Shown here piece by piece: positions 32,260-44,540 of a stretch of 64,000 nt of DNA. The position numbers and the translations under genes are program-made. The stretch spans positions 224,174 through 288,173 of the forward strand of contig MSJH02000823.1 of assembly GCA_001931875.2 (NCBI GenBank), written 5' to 3'. Under the pieces are notes generated by a model. That model saw nothing but the letters and a program-made list of their open reading frames with translations, searched no databases and was not told where the DNA came from. The stretch's first letter is position 1. Every line of letters begins with the position of its first letter. This DNA comes from Byssochlamys sp. IMV 00236 (taxonomy: Eukaryota > Ascomycota > Eurotiomycetes > Eurotiales > Thermoascaceae).

Positions 32260-33453
32260 TCAGAGGTAGTCCTGAGGGTCAAGGCCTTCCTCATCGTCGC
32301 TCTCCGCGATCATCTTGCCATTGGATTCGGGAATACGCATGGTGGGAGCTTCACCAGGTTTGAAGCGCGGACCCTTGAGTGTGTTAGCAGAGAGCTACAC
32401 GTCGAATATACTGGGAAGAGCATGAAATACCGAGATCTTCGCAAAGCCACGAGACTTCTTCTGCTGCGGACGAGCCCTGGGAGCATGGAAATCACCACTC
32501 TCGGTTGTCGCAATACCACCAGAGTTGCCTCCTCTGGGAAAGCCGGGTTTGGCGGCCTGGGGCTGGGAGCCCATGCGGCGATGGGGAATGCCCTTGGAGT
32601 CATAAGCGGTGAAAGGACGTCCATCGTTGGCATTGGAGTTATCGTCCTGGCGTTCGGGTTCGACCCAAACACCTCCACCCACAGAAGCATCGTCCTCGTC
32701 TTCCGTGAAGGCAACACTGGGAGCATAGTTGAAAATGGAGTCTTCATCTCCGACGCTAAAGTCTCTGAAGGACCTGCGGGTGGTGCCATCGTCGTACTGG
32801 CTCTGAAGGGCAGAACAGTTAGTCACTCATTGTATTCCTTTGACATCGACCACTCACAGTTCCAGTGGTAGACTCGATGTCGTTTTCCTTGCGAAGTCTA
32901 GTCTCTTCAAGGACTGGTTCGGCTTCGAGATGATTCTGGACACAGTTGAGGCATCTCTGTTGAAGTTCTGGGTTAGTTGACCCTTGGGACCAAAAGGATA
33001 GTCGATAAAGGGCACAATACTGCAGTATCGGGGTTGTGGCGCTGGGCCTTCGCAAACTCGTCAAGACCCTTCACTTTGTCGCAGCTCGAACAGGTCATCT
33101 CGACCGTCTGGTTTCCAACACAGGTACGACACTTCGCATATCCAGGTCCACTGAGGGCAGTAGCACCCAGCTGGACCATGGCGTTACGCAGGACGTCCAG
33201 CTGCCTCTTGGAAAAGGCACTCTGCATGCGAATTTTCTTACATGTCTCGCACTTAACCCTGATATCATTGATTAGCAGTGACCATGAGCAGAGGTTATTG
33301 ATTCTTACTTATCAGGAAGCACGATGTTGTCAAGCCTGGACCGATGTCAGATATCAAACCCAACAGGGGCGAGTTGATAGACATAAGAGCCACTTACTGT
33401 CTCCTGATCCCTTCATTATAGCCACCCGCGTACACGCTACGCAAGGGAGGCAT
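32260..33453 (-). CDS. Stc1-domain zinc protein, 308 aa, six exons
   Basis: Exons 33453-33398, 33335-33309 (27 nt), 33258-33021, 32956-32858, 32802-32431 and 32394-32260 join in frame. Residues 31-112 hold four CxxC pairs (KCETCKK, KCRTCVG, TCSSCDK, RCLNCVQ) with FSKRQLDVLRN and KGLDEFAKAQRHNPD between them, the pattern of the Stc1 tandem-zinc-finger domain. In fission yeast Stc1 links Argonaute/RNAi to the CLRC histone H3K9 methyltransferase complex; in filamentous fungi the domain occurs in several proteins of unproven role. The C-terminal half is disordered and ends in an acidic stretch (ESDDEEGLDPQDYL). Start and stop are clear. Whether this is the functional Stc1 orthologue is not decidable here. 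Confidence 0.87.
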
Positions 33454-36400
33454 GGTTGCTAGGGACCGTGGCTTGTGATTCTTCAATGAGAGAGGACTTG
33501 ATTGACAAGGAGAGAGATGAGACGGACAGGTTGGCTCAGAGGATACTCAAGAGAGTAAGATGGTGAGCCTCTGATGACAGAGACAGAGAGGGACATCAGA
33601 GGAGGTCCAGTGAAAGATATCCCTAGCAACAGAAGTGCCGTGAATCAGGCGATTCCCGTTGTCTTTATGAGCTGCAGCGGTGAATAGTGGCATATGGATG
33701 CCTATCGAAACTCTTATAACACTTGCTGCAGGTACCCGTGACCAATTGCAGACCGCCTTGGTGGATGATACAATCCATGGGGATCTGGTTCTGAGTGTAC
33801 AGAGCATGACATGTGCCTGGATTAGCTATGAATAGAAATTGAACATTGTCATTCAACAGGTGTCCATCACAATTAAGACTGCTTTGTGTATAACCAATCA
33901 CCCGCAAAACGATATGACCAACGTATCGACAGCAGAACCAGTCGATGATATAGTATCCCTCGATCTTCCAAACAGAAACAGCAGATCAAACGAGACTGTT
34001 CAGTCATTAGACGTCTATGGTCCTAGAAGAAATCCAGGGTGCAGTCATATTGGGGACGTTGGTTTGATATAGCGAAGTGACGTCTCCCACGGACATGATA
34101 TAACTATTCCCACAGGCCAAAAATACCCAGCGAGGGAAAGAAGGAAGGTGCAATATATAGGAATCTGCTCCAATAATGCTTAGCAACTGTGTTCAGATTC
34201 ACTTCATGATTCGAGTAGGATGTACGATATTATTAGATAGAAATATGGATTTGGTTCCGTGTAGAGATAAAAGAGATGAGGTGAACATATCAACATCGCA
34301 ATCCATCTCTTGATTTATCAATAGCTTTAGGACATATTTGTCAATTACCAGCAAACGAAGACTGGCAGACTTGGAACCATAGGGAGTAGAAATGCGTGAG
34401 ATATCTGTCTATCGCAGTCTATGATGGCCTTAGAAAGGCTCGACCCCTCATGACGGTACTATTAGCTGCTAGCCTTTTCGGGAGCTGCTGGATATATGAG
34501 GTTGGCAATGGCTGCTCCCCTTAAGCTCCTCGGGTTCGAGGACTTGATGCCTGGTCTCGAATGTAACGCCGGTAAGACTCCCACGTTCTACGTAGTCTCG
34601 AGCTAGCGGCTCGGTAGAGAGAGATACGGCTTCTATCCCCGCGGCCCTTTGATCAAAAAGCGGCATATTTCAACGGTCTCCAGCATTATCTTCCACGTAA
34701 TAGTGCAGACCTCCGTACTAGAATGCTCCTCAGAATCCAGATTGAGTGGAGATCAACTTTTTAAGTCCTTCTAACGCTTCTACGAACCTTCCATGGGTGA
34801 GACGGCCGCTGATCCACATGAGTCTGATTGCTAATCTCGCGCTCCCGTCCGTTCCACCGCTGTGGCATTGCAGCTCGCTTGCACGGAAAGCGACTCACCT
34901 GCATATGCTAACCTTTCCGGATTGATTCATAGAAACGATGGACTCATGGAGGGGCATCGGGATCAGATAGACAAGATATGGTCTGATAACAGGCGGTCTG
35001 CCTGGTTAAGTGGAGGTTCAATGGGCTCTATCACCGCTCCCTCGAGGAAGTCGTACTCTAGCGCCCCTATTCCTGGGTCGGAGGGTCCTAACGAGTCCTA
35101 ACGATCCTTAAACTTCCCTCGACTTCGACCGGGCCGTCCGAATTGGCCCAACCGTTTTCACTATCTGAGAGACCAAGTCGGTTCCTGATATTGTGGAGAT
35201 CCGCATTCCCCGACGACGGACCGTGAAGAAAAGACCCAGAGAATGGGATAGGAACCCAATAATGTCTTCCGTCGGGAACGGATCCGGAATCCACGTTAGG
35301 ATCTACCCAATCGTCTTAGGCCAGGCACAGAGTGAACAGCTTCCATGGGTCGCGCTCCGATCATCTTGTCTTTTAGCCCTCTTTGTCGTACGCTTTTCCT
35401 TGTTCTGCGATGCTGCCCAAGGTAAGATTACGGCTCGGCCCAGGAACGGACACACAACCCCGGACAGGAGGCACTATTTCGTGCCATCCCGGGTAGACCT
35501 TTTCGCCCATAAATGAGAGCAAGACAAAACGCGAGTAGCATGAAAGAGCGCGCGCAACCTTCCACTTATATTGATATCAATTAAACGGGCGCTTTGTCGG
35601 AGACTATCAGATGGTTACTCGCGCATTATCCGCTGACCGGTCATCAACCAGCTGCTGGCGCTGTCGCGAAGAGGTTGGGCATGGATAAACGAGAGTTGTG
35701 TGAAGGTCAGAAGCTGCAAAAAGTGGCGCGTCGCTCATCTCAGAGTCTCAGACGATCCCGGGGAGCTTGTTGCCACAAACATCACCATCAACATAAATAA
35801 TAAGCATAACAGTGTCCGAGGTCCCCGGCAACGAGACGACGCCAATTCGCCACCATGACGGCGGTCGAGAAATAAGTTCCTCTCGGCCATCTGGAAGTGC
35901 TTCTTAGCTTAGGCAAAAATAGAGAAATCAATGATTGTTTTCACTGGCGCGGGGTCATCACATCCCACATATCCGGTATCAGAGACAGCCAGGAATGGAG
36001 CATCACGCGCTCTGGTAGGCTGATCGCCAAGGATATCAACGACAGAAGGACGAGGGGCTGATAGACCATCTGGACCGGTGCCTGCTTAGTTATCTGATAT
36101 TGTTGCCTGTACCATATGTTGCTGTGTTGACTCCCATGTCGAAGCAGATAATCACAAGCAATGTTCCAGGATAGATAAGCGACTTTATTCGCGAGGCATG
36201 CAGCGGGAATCCCTGCTCCCGTTAACGGCCTCGCTGTCGGTATATTATTATTTATTATTTATTACTGATGATTATGTATTCAGCCTAGTGCCGTCTGAGA
36301 CGGAGCAGCGGTGGTTACAATATGGTGTAATAAAACGGGTCCACTGTGTGTATGGATACGGGCCGCCAGGGTCTGATACAGAGGCGGTACGCAATCGTAC

Positions 36401-37560
36401 CTGTGCTGTTTCGAGTAGTGTTTGGGAGATCACTTGCACGCGAATTGCTCTTGTCGAGACTCGACACATCCCGTCTTAGCCATTCCGGGAGCTTCCTCCT
36501 CATCCCGCTGCTGATAATTCGCGAGATTTGTGAGCAGCTGTAGTCTACCGTGAAGGATGGCAAGCACTGCAGCTTTACTCTAGTCCAGGACCCAAAAGGT
36601 CCAGTGTGCTGCGTACACATGGAAGACCATTTCTGGGTGCCGCACACCTGAAGCTGTCAGGTCTGCCAGCCTGCCTGTGGTGTGACCTGATTGTGCAGGC
36701 TCCGCATCTTACTTGCGGCATTCAGCATCAGGCATTCAGCACCATCAGCACTGCAGTTGGACTAATTATTATATTGTAGATAACTTGTCCTTCTGCTTTC
36801 CTGTTGCTTACTCGAGCTTGAGGGGCCAGAAACCCTCTGCTTGGTCACAAGTATTATTATATAGCGTAACTAATTATTAACTCACAAGATCGTCTGGACC
36901 CTGTAACAGAGTGGCCTGAGCCACGCAGGCTGGGAGCAGCTGGAGGTAGAGAGAGTAGATACCTCATTAACTCACACTCTTCGTCCCTTACGCTCCCCTG
37001 GCGGCCGGTAGATACATACATACCGCAGACGTGTCACATACGGTACCGGGAGCCACACAACGCTCTGCTGGAGCTTTCCCGTCCACGCTAAATGGCCTCC
37101 GTTGTCCCCTGGTCGCGCGCACTAGACAGCCAGGGCCCCGCGTGTATCGTCTTCACAGGCTGGTTGCTCGACTCTAGAGTTGAAGTAAGTTAGTTAATTG
37201 CTCCTCCGTAGAGTAGATATGGGTAAAACTGAGTCTCTCTGCTAATTAGGCCTTCGTAATGACTCTCCCTTCTTTTCTTCCCCCCCCCTAAGGCTCCATC
37301 CAGCACTACTGAGATCTCCCTATGCCCTGAGCTTCCGCTCTAACAACGCACCCCGATAATTTATCTGCACCTGCGTCGCTCGTTCTCCCAGGCCAAATCA
37401 CATATCCGCCTTTCCTCCGTTGGCTTCCCCCCTAATAGTATTTTAGGCAAGACTATCTACTCTAGGATGACCCTCAGCTCAGGCCTGCCCCGTTCACGAC
37501 TATCTGTGATCCCGGTCCTTCGCTGAGGAAATCTTCCGAGACTTGTACGCAGTCCTGCCG
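33454..37560. other. 4 kb region without a recognisable gene
   Basis: Both strands hold only short frames (for example 33839-34072 +, 34469-34666 -, 34862-35101 +, 35193-35516 +, 36315-36647 -) and none shows a known domain or convincing splice structure. Local features are an AT-rich TTATT-type stretch near 36240-36265, a pair of GGCATTCAGCA repeats near 36718-36742, and an AT-rich run near 36850-36880. The left end includes the Stc1-gene promoter. A non-coding RNA or a fast-evolving gene cannot be excluded. Confidence 0.45.
34469..34666 (-). CDS. Uncharacterised small ORF, 65 aa
   Basis: An ATG-to-TAG frame with ordinary, non-repetitive composition (MPLFDQRAAGIEAVSL...). There is no family I recognise. 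It may be a gene relic in the large gene-free region. Confidence 0.15.
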   Translation of the reverse strand: MPLFDQRAAGIEAVSLSTEPLARDYVERGSLTGVTFETRHQVLEPEELKGSSHCQPHISSSSRKG

Positions 37561-38611
37561 GTACACGCTGGTATTATTGACTGCTATTTGACTCTGGAAC
37601 AGCACACTTGCTGCGTCTCCAAACGCCGTTCGAGCCAACTACGACTATTTCGCTCAGTGGATCTCTGACCCTTACCCATTCCTTCTTCGTTCGTCGATCG
37701 TCTATCCTTCTTCTGCCCCCCCCTCTTCCCTTCTGCTCTCTCCAGTGCCTGGCCAAGTCGTGCTGGAATTCGTGGTCGTCCGCCTCGTTCTGCGCGTGCT
37801 GCGTGCCTGTCTGCCCAGTCTTGACCTTGGGTCCCCCTCTTCTGTCGTCAACAACGAATTCTTTCCTTTTCACTCGTGCATCATCGTCGACTCTCGTTTC
37901 CCCCCCGCTTCATTCATGCAAATAGGCATCTGGTGATGGTCGCGTTGCCCGGTAGCAATCCAATCCTGATCCACTAGGCCCGCGTGCTTTCTCGAGAGAT
38001 TCGCGCCAGTCAAGCCTCAATTCGATCCGTCATCGACCGCCTCTTCAAGTCTCCACGGCTCCGGTCGTGAGCCTCCTAAGAAAGCTGTCATCGCTCCAGG
38101 GGCGCCTAAGGACTCCGATCTCTCCTTTAGCGGTGTTCACTGGACGGATCCGCTCCCATTGCTCTGGTCTCCAAACATCTGGGTCCCTTCGATTCCTTTT
38201 CCAGATCTTCCCTCCTCCACCTTCCTCTCCTTCTTCTAGGACTTGCTTGACCGCTCCCCCTCTGCAAAACGCGTCGATTGTCCGGAGTGGGAGCTCAAAT
38301 CAACCCTCATCATCTTTCTCGCATCTTGTCCGAGTTACCTTTCGTTCACAAATTATTGTTGCATCCCCATCTCGGGCCGTCTTGCAGTTTCGCCAAACGA
38401 TGACAACAGTGTCTGTTTGATATCTATATACAATCTAGTGTTTATATAGAAGATTTATCAATCTTCTTATCTGGAAAAGGTCATCTGAGGTAAGTTTACT
38501 TCCCATTTGGTCCAATGCGAGATCTATATGTCACGGTTAATACTGACTCCTCGCCCCTATTAGTCGTTATCTACTCTCCTTTTATCTGCAGGCAGAAAAG
38601 AAAGAGCCATC
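37561..38611 (+). promoter_or_regulatory. Pyrimidine-rich promoter/leader of the ImeB-like kinase gene with a leader intron
   Basis: From about 37600 to 38300 the + strand is strongly CT-rich. A clean intron is predicted in the leader: donor GTAAGT at 38490, CTGAC branch-like site, acceptor CTGCAG ending at 38591 (102 nt), leaving 20 nt before the ATG at 38612. Several upstream ATGs exist (for example 38067 and 38400), so translation may be controlled if the leader is this long. Confidence 0.55.
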
Positions 38612-41090
38612 ATGACGGTCTCCCATGACTACCCCCATCGGGGGCAATCCCAAACTTCCATGGCATCTTTGGAAGAGAAATTCGAAGTGCTAAAGGAAAT
38701 TGGAGATGGTAGTTTCGGGAGTGTCGTCCTGGCACGCACGCGAACTGCTGGTTCGCACATTGCACGACGCGGCACGATGGTGAGCAATGTCTCTTCTTAT
38801 TGGCCCAAGAATGACGTTCTGTGCTAATACCAACCCAACAGGTCGCAATCAAGACGATGAAGAAGACATTTGAGTCCTTCGCTCCGTGCATGGAGCTTCG
38901 CGAAGTGATCTTCTTGCGTACATTGCCCAATCATGCTCACCTCGTGCCGGCTCTCGATATCTTCCTCGACCCGCTGACGAAGAAACTCCACATCGCCATG
39001 GAGTACATGGATGGCAACCTGTACCAGCTGATGAAGGCGAGAGACCACAAATACTTGGATGGAAGGGTCGTCAAGAGCATTCTCTACCAGATCCTCTCCG
39101 GCCTCGACCACATCCACGCGCATCGCTTCTTCCACCGTGACATTAAGCCCGAAAACATCCTCGTTTCGACATCTGCCCCGAACGACTCCACCTTCAGCCG
39201 ATACTCTACTCTCGTTACTCCCCCTTCGACTCCGCCTTCGTACACGGTGAAGATCGCTGATTTCGGACTGGCTCGAGAGACGCATTCGAAGCTACCATAC
39301 ACAACATATGTTTCGACACGTTGGTATCGAGCTCCCGAAGTCCTCTTGCGGGCGGGTGAATACTCCGCCCCCGTTGATATGTGGGCTGTTGGTGCAATGG
39401 CTGTTGAAATCGCTACATTGAAGCCGCTGTTCCCTGGAGGCAATGAAGTTGACCAGGTGTGGCGCGTGTGTGAAATCATGGGCAGCCCGGGCAATTGGTA
39501 CAGCAAGACCGGCCAAAAGATTGGAGGTGGTGAATGGAGAGATGGTACGCGGTTGGCCCAGAAATTGGGCTTCACGTTCCCCAAGGTAAGTAATTTGAGC
39601 CATTTGAGACAAAAAGCGGTGAGCTAACCAATTTTCCCTAGATGGCCCCGCACTCGATGGAGAGCATCCTGCAGCCCCCTCAATGGCCGGTTGCTCTTAG
39701 CAACTTTGTCACCTGGTGTCTCATGTGGGATCCCAAGAATAGACCGACATCGACGCAGGCACTCAATCACGAGTACTTTGCTGATGCCGTGGATCCCCTC
39801 CGTCCTAAGTCATCGACCGCCCGGTTGCTTGGCCGGAAACAGTCCGACAAGAGCTTCAAGTCTATGTCGAAGGAAGCTGGCGAGTCACCAACTCTGTCAT
39901 CGAAGTCATCCTGGTTTAGAAGATCCCTCATCGGACGATCCGACAGCCCTGCTGCACCAGTTGCTGCTGAGAATGACAACGGCCTGCTGCGGCCATCGGT
40001 GGTAACGTACAATACGGTACCTGACGTGCAGGTGGCTAAAGGTCGATCATCAGTCAACAAGCGCGCTACGTGGACGAATGGAGCCCCAATGCCTATCTTG
40101 CCTTCTATCAGACCCGTTTCGCCGCTGTCGAACGCCGTCACCGCGCAGGCTAACTCGAGCGTTGCCCATGGTGGTGATGGCTCCAATATCGCCAATATCG
40201 ACCGAAAGTCGGCCAGCAAGAAGATTGGCCGCCAGCTGTCAGTTAACTCCCATGGCAACCACTATGCGGAGCTTCATCGACAAGAGGCTGAGAGAGCGCT
40301 CAACGGTACTGGTCTGATCTCTCCGTCTGGTACTCAGAAAGAAAGCTTCTTCTCTCACCTGCGCAAACGGGCTCGTCGACTGTCCGGCCGCAACCAGGTT
40401 GCCGCTGCGAATGATGATATCGAGGCCAATGCCGGCTGCGTTCCGTGGTCAAACCGTTCATCGATGGCCCTCGATTCAGTCAACGCGGAGGGGAAGTCTA
40501 ACGCCGACTTCTCTGAATTGGACAAGGCGCTCCAGAATGTGAAGTACAATCTCGAAACCACTGAAATCCCTGTACAAGTTCCTGCACCGAATTCGCAAGC
40601 AAAACGCCAGTCTATGCCCCAAGGCTCCGTCCGATCACTGCCAGAGAGCCCCGTTTCCTTGTCTGGAACTAGTGCACCAGTCTCGAGTCGGACGCGCCGA
40701 GCCATGCAGATGACGTCTCATCCGGTTCATCGATACGAGACCCCAGAGGAGGAGGACGAGCTGCTCCATGAGGTGCTCTATTCAACGCACAAGGCTGCCA
40801 AGCGTCTCGCTCAGGGGCATGCGCTGAACGAGGAGTCCTCCAACGAAAGCTTGACGCAGAAGAATGATAGCCGCTCGGTGTCCAATCCGTACCCTACCCC
40901 TTCACCTTCTGCGAGACGCGACGGAGTCACTTTCGGCCAGAGCGAGACCCCTTCAAGGCGATCCAAGGCAACTGGCATGAAAGGGGACGAGAATTCGAAT
41001 CGTCAGTGGCCGACTCCTCCCTACGAAGAGAGCGAGTGGCACAGTACGGCTTCAACGGATCTATTCGCGGCTGGAGCTACGTACCGATAG
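38612..41090 (+). CDS. imeB: RCK/MAK-family protein kinase, Ime2/ImeB-like, 786 aa
   Basis: A Ser/Thr kinase of the Ime2-Crk1-MAK/ICK group. Exons 38612-38779, 38842-39585 and 39642-41090 join in frame. The kinase domain runs from about residue 23 (FEVLKEIGDGSFGSVVLA) to 355. It has VAIK, the catalytic HRDIKPEN (His154-Asp156), DFG at 196-198 and the dual-phosphorylation motif TTY (210-212) before VSTRWYRAPE, which is diagnostic of this family. An insert with Ser/Thr-Pro residues separates the catalytic loop from DFG. The C-terminal 430 residues are disordered, as usual in the family. Aspergillus ImeB controls light-dependent sexual development and some secondary metabolism; Ime2 drives meiosis in yeast. 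Orthology is inferred from the kinase motifs. Confidence 0.92.
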
Positions 41091-42489
41091 TTCAGACGGC
41101 CCCTTTATGGCACGAACTCGAGCTAAAAACATTCTTCCTGTCTGACGCTGGTCATGCAGTGACTCTCTTTGAAACAATTCTTTTCTTACGTTCCTTTTGT
41201 TCTGGTATTGGGGTGGCACCAAAAAAACAGCGAAAGACCGCACATATACGGATCTATAACCCAAGAAGGCGTTCGGTATATGCTATCCTTTCTCATTATT
41301 TGCCGGTGGAGGTTTTGCGTCTGTGATTTTATCGACAGGGGTGGGGCAAGGGTTAGCCCGGGTGTTTCCTATATTTTTTTATTTACTTTCATACCCCAAA
41401 GGCCAGTTTATAGATCTCCGGCCTCGCGACTTGTTACCTCGGTATCTTGCGCCAGCCATTCTTTTCTTTTCTTTCTTTTCTTTTTCGCTTCATACCCACA
41501 ATGTGTATTTCGAAGTCTATATCCTTTTGCTGTGTACCGCGCCAGACGCGGAAAACTACTGCACTGGCGTTCATTTGCATCTACCGAAGTTGCTCATTTC
41601 AGGTGGCCCGTCTCGTTTATTCCTTCCTTTTGTGTCGTCTCCATATACTGCATCCACTTCCCTGTACATTCCTTTACTCCGAGCCCTCTCTACTACTGAG
41701 CTCCTTTGGTCTTGATCGCAGCATTGAGGAAAGGCGTAGGTTTTTGTGTGTTCCAGTCATGTATCCGCCTACTGAATCTGATACTTTGTATTGGCCCACT
41801 GCGCTGGTCAGTGGTGCCCGTTATTATCACTTATATGTAATTATAGTCCTACATGGGCATCTGTTTGCCTCTGCACATACTTAATGAAACAGAAATACGT
41901 GTGTCCTTGCGATTCTAGTAGCTTTTATCATAGAATTTCAGCATATAAGTAGCGATCAACATATCCAGCCCTGGTAACTATGAATAGCAATTTTGGGGGA
42001 CTGGACTTTGATCTATGGACTTACTGCGTGTGTTGATGATCGAGCGACCGAACTACATATCATACTTGAAGCCTCGTTGTATGATTGGCCGCTGGATGTA
42101 GTAGGGCAACAATTATTGTGGGGCAGAACAAACCGCAACTTTGCGCCGGAATTTCCAGATCAAGAAGACGGACAGCGTCATTTCGAAGACTTTCGCCTTG
42201 CCTGGTGCTTTTTTTCTGTTTGATCCAAGCTGCGGTCCAGACACATTACTTTTTCCAAGTTGGGACGCACTTCCTGCACATATTGCGCTCTGAGAAAGAG
42301 CACGTTAAACCCGGAGATTTTCGCATAAGGCGCACTCCAGCTGCAGCAGTGCAGCAGCAACAGCGCTGCCCCCTCCCAAGGGAATCCCTGGAACAAAAGG
42401 ACGGAGGTAACTATCCACGCTTTCAGATTTACCCTTCTATCTACTGACTTGATGGCAGTCTCACAAACAAAGCTACTTGAGCTCTTCCA
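41091..42489. other. Intergenic between kinase and rrp42 genes
   Basis: The first 700 bp are T/C-rich and likely include the kinase 3' UTR. The long + strand frames near 41169-41884 are low-complexity Phe/Ser/Leu strings and not convincing proteins. The rrp42 promoter is at the right. Confidence 0.5.
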
Positions 42490-43741
42490 ATGGCACCGCA
42501 ACAAGCCTCGTCCGCCTCGCAGGCCCCGCTGCTCTCCCCCGCCGAACTTTCTTACCTTTACACATCTCTCGCTCTCCCAGGGGGACCGATTCGACCAGAC
42601 GGTCGAGCACCGGCACAGTTTCGACCTCTCATTGCAGAAACGGGCATCGTCCCAGGCGCGAATGGCAGTGCGCGCATCGGATTTGCAGATGGCTCCGAGG
42701 CCATCGTGGGTGTGAAGGCGGAGGTTGAGAAGACTGTTCTGACAACGGGTACATTGGACCTGAGGCAGCTACAGCAGCAGGACCAGGAAGACTTTGCTGA
42801 AGGGGATGAGGATGGAGAGGGCAAAGAAGGATCCGCATCGAGGGCGGGACAGGGCTCGTGGGTGCAGATGTCCATTGAGATCCCTGGGTTTCGGGACGAC
42901 GATGCGTTGCCGGTCTTCCTGTCCGAAATGATGAGAGAATCGTTGGTTGGTTCATCCGGGAGGAAGGGTCGCGACGACGACGGTGACGATGTTATGGAGG
43001 GAGGTCTGAAGGGGAGATTGGTGATCAACAAGAGATGGCACTGGAGGCTGTATATCGACGTGAGTGACATTCTTTCCAATCGCTTTTTGAGCGGTTCTCG
43101 CAAACCGTTATGCCAACATTGTGTGATTATAGATCCTTCTTCTCTCCCCGCCTACATCCTACCCTCTGCCTCTGCTCTCTCTCACGACCCATCTTGCACT
43201 GCTTTCCACGAAGCTCCCTAAGCTCAAATCCCACGGGGAAGAAGATCCCTTCTTCGAAGACGACTGGGACCTCGCCGAATACCTATACCCACGTGCTCGA
43301 CCTGGCACAAACGCATCTCTGCAACAAGTCCGACCTCCAATTACTCTGCTTGTGATCTCCGCTGGCGACAATGTCATCTTCGACCCTACCCGGGAAGAGA
43401 TCGCTGTTGCTGAAGCGGTCCTCGCCATTTCCGTCGCCCGCGAATACGAAACAGAAGGCCTGAAACTACTCTCGATCCGCACCATCGATCCCCCATCACG
43501 ATTGACGCAGCCCGGCGTACCGGACTCCGAGAACGTGGCCACGTTAGGCTCCACAGCAGCTGCAGAGGAGGCACAGATCCTCAACCCCTCTACGAGCCAG
43601 GAAGACGTCTCCGGAGTCTGGAGACCCCGACGAGGTGGCGTCAAGCGAAGTGCGGTTGCACGCATGGTCAAGATGGTGCTTGAGAAGGGCGGTGTTGGCG
43701 ATGAAGTCATGGAGGGATTGGAGGGGGTGGAAGTTCACTAG
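42490..43741 (+). CDS. rrp42: Exosome core subunit Rrp42 (RNase PH-like), 392 aa, two exons
   Basis: One of the six catalytically inactive RNase PH-type ring subunits of the RNA exosome (Rrp42/EXOSC7), which acts in nuclear and cytoplasmic 3'-5' RNA decay. Exons 42490-43059 and 43133-43741 join in frame. The N-terminus has LSPAELSYLYTSL and IRPDGRAPAQFRPL, the RxDGR start of RNase PH proteins, then ARIGFADGSEAIVGVKAEVE. The second exon has the long second domain with DPTREEIAVAEAVLAISV, the DPTxxEE motif of this subunit. There are inserts rich in Asp/Glu around residues 95-115 and near 145-160. The ATG at 42490 is the first good start before the conserved region. Confidence 0.92.
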
Positions 43742-43785
43742 GTATATAAAACGCGAAAGCCATTCGCTTTTGGGGTTTGATATTT

Positions 43786-43814
43786 TGCTATGCTATGCTA
43801 TGCTATGCTATGCT
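43786..43814. repeat. (TGCTA)n pentanucleotide repeat
   Basis: Five full units plus a partial one, 45 bp after the rrp42 stop. Confidence 0.9.
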
Positions 43815-44181
43815 CCTCACGGCGTTGCGTCGCGTCTTTTACTTCTGGGGGGTTTTTTTTTTTTTTTAACAACATCTTGAAATGGAGTTTCCGGATTCGA
43901 TTCTATTCCTGCATCGCGAACGGGTTAGATGTATGTACATGTACTTTTAAAAAGGGATGGGGTGTGCATGAAAAGAAAAGAAAAAAAGGTTCATTCCTTT
44001 TGGCAGGAATTAAATAACTTAGTCTAGGAGTAATAGAAAAGATATTTCCTGATTCCGAAGAAAAAACCTTGGTCAGTTTTCTTCTATGTATACAGTTGGG
44101 ATCATGGTGGCGTCGAGGCAATCTTTTGAGCAAATATTCCTTTGAAGAGGACTATTGGAGAAAGGAATTGTGAGAGTAGGC

Positions 44182-44201
44182 ATGGATGGATGGATGGATG
44201 G
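44182..44201. repeat. (ATGG)5 microsatellite
   Basis: A tetranucleotide repeat in the convergent intergenic region. Confidence 0.85.
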
Positions 44202-44357
44202 ACTGAACTATAATATGCTATAGTTATAGATTTTTGACCAGAGTCATGTATATCGTACATGTAAGTAAGAAGGCGTGATGAGAATGAAAATACATAGGTA
44301 GGTTTTCTGAAGTAAAGAAGAAAGGGAGCCCGCAGAAGAGTAGGACACGCATCTCGA

Positions 44358-44361
<4 letters not shown>

Positions 44362-44412
<51 letters not shown>
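44362..44412. repeat. (TGA)17 trinucleotide microsatellite
   Basis: Fifty-one bases of uninterrupted TGA. In one minus-strand frame it reads poly-His inside a 75-codon ORF, but no gene context supports that ORF. It is a candidate polymorphic marker. Confidence 0.95.
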
Positions 44413-44413
<1 letters not shown>

Positions 44414-44540
44414 AGTCCTTCATAGCGGATGACTCGACGCTATATCGTCCCAGCAATCGCAACCTTATCACCGGAACGAATCGTTTCCTGGAGAGAAAAG
44501 TATCATACCGCGTAACGTAAAGACACCAAAATACCCCCCC

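Larger units (their letters stand above)
43742..44540. other. 3' region between convergent genes with simple repeats
   Basis: Holds (TGCTA)n at 43786-43814, a T17-18 tract near 43852-43868, (ATGG)5 at about 44182-44201 and (TGA)17 at 44362-44412. No gene is supported. Confidence 0.6.

Noticed and set aside
41169..41884. + strand frames after the kinase gene
   Set aside because: Phe/Ser-rich translations of a T/C-rich 3' region, without motifs.
44244..44471. Minus-strand frame with a run of 16 His
   Set aside because: The His run is just the (TGA)17 microsatellite read in one frame; there is no gene context.
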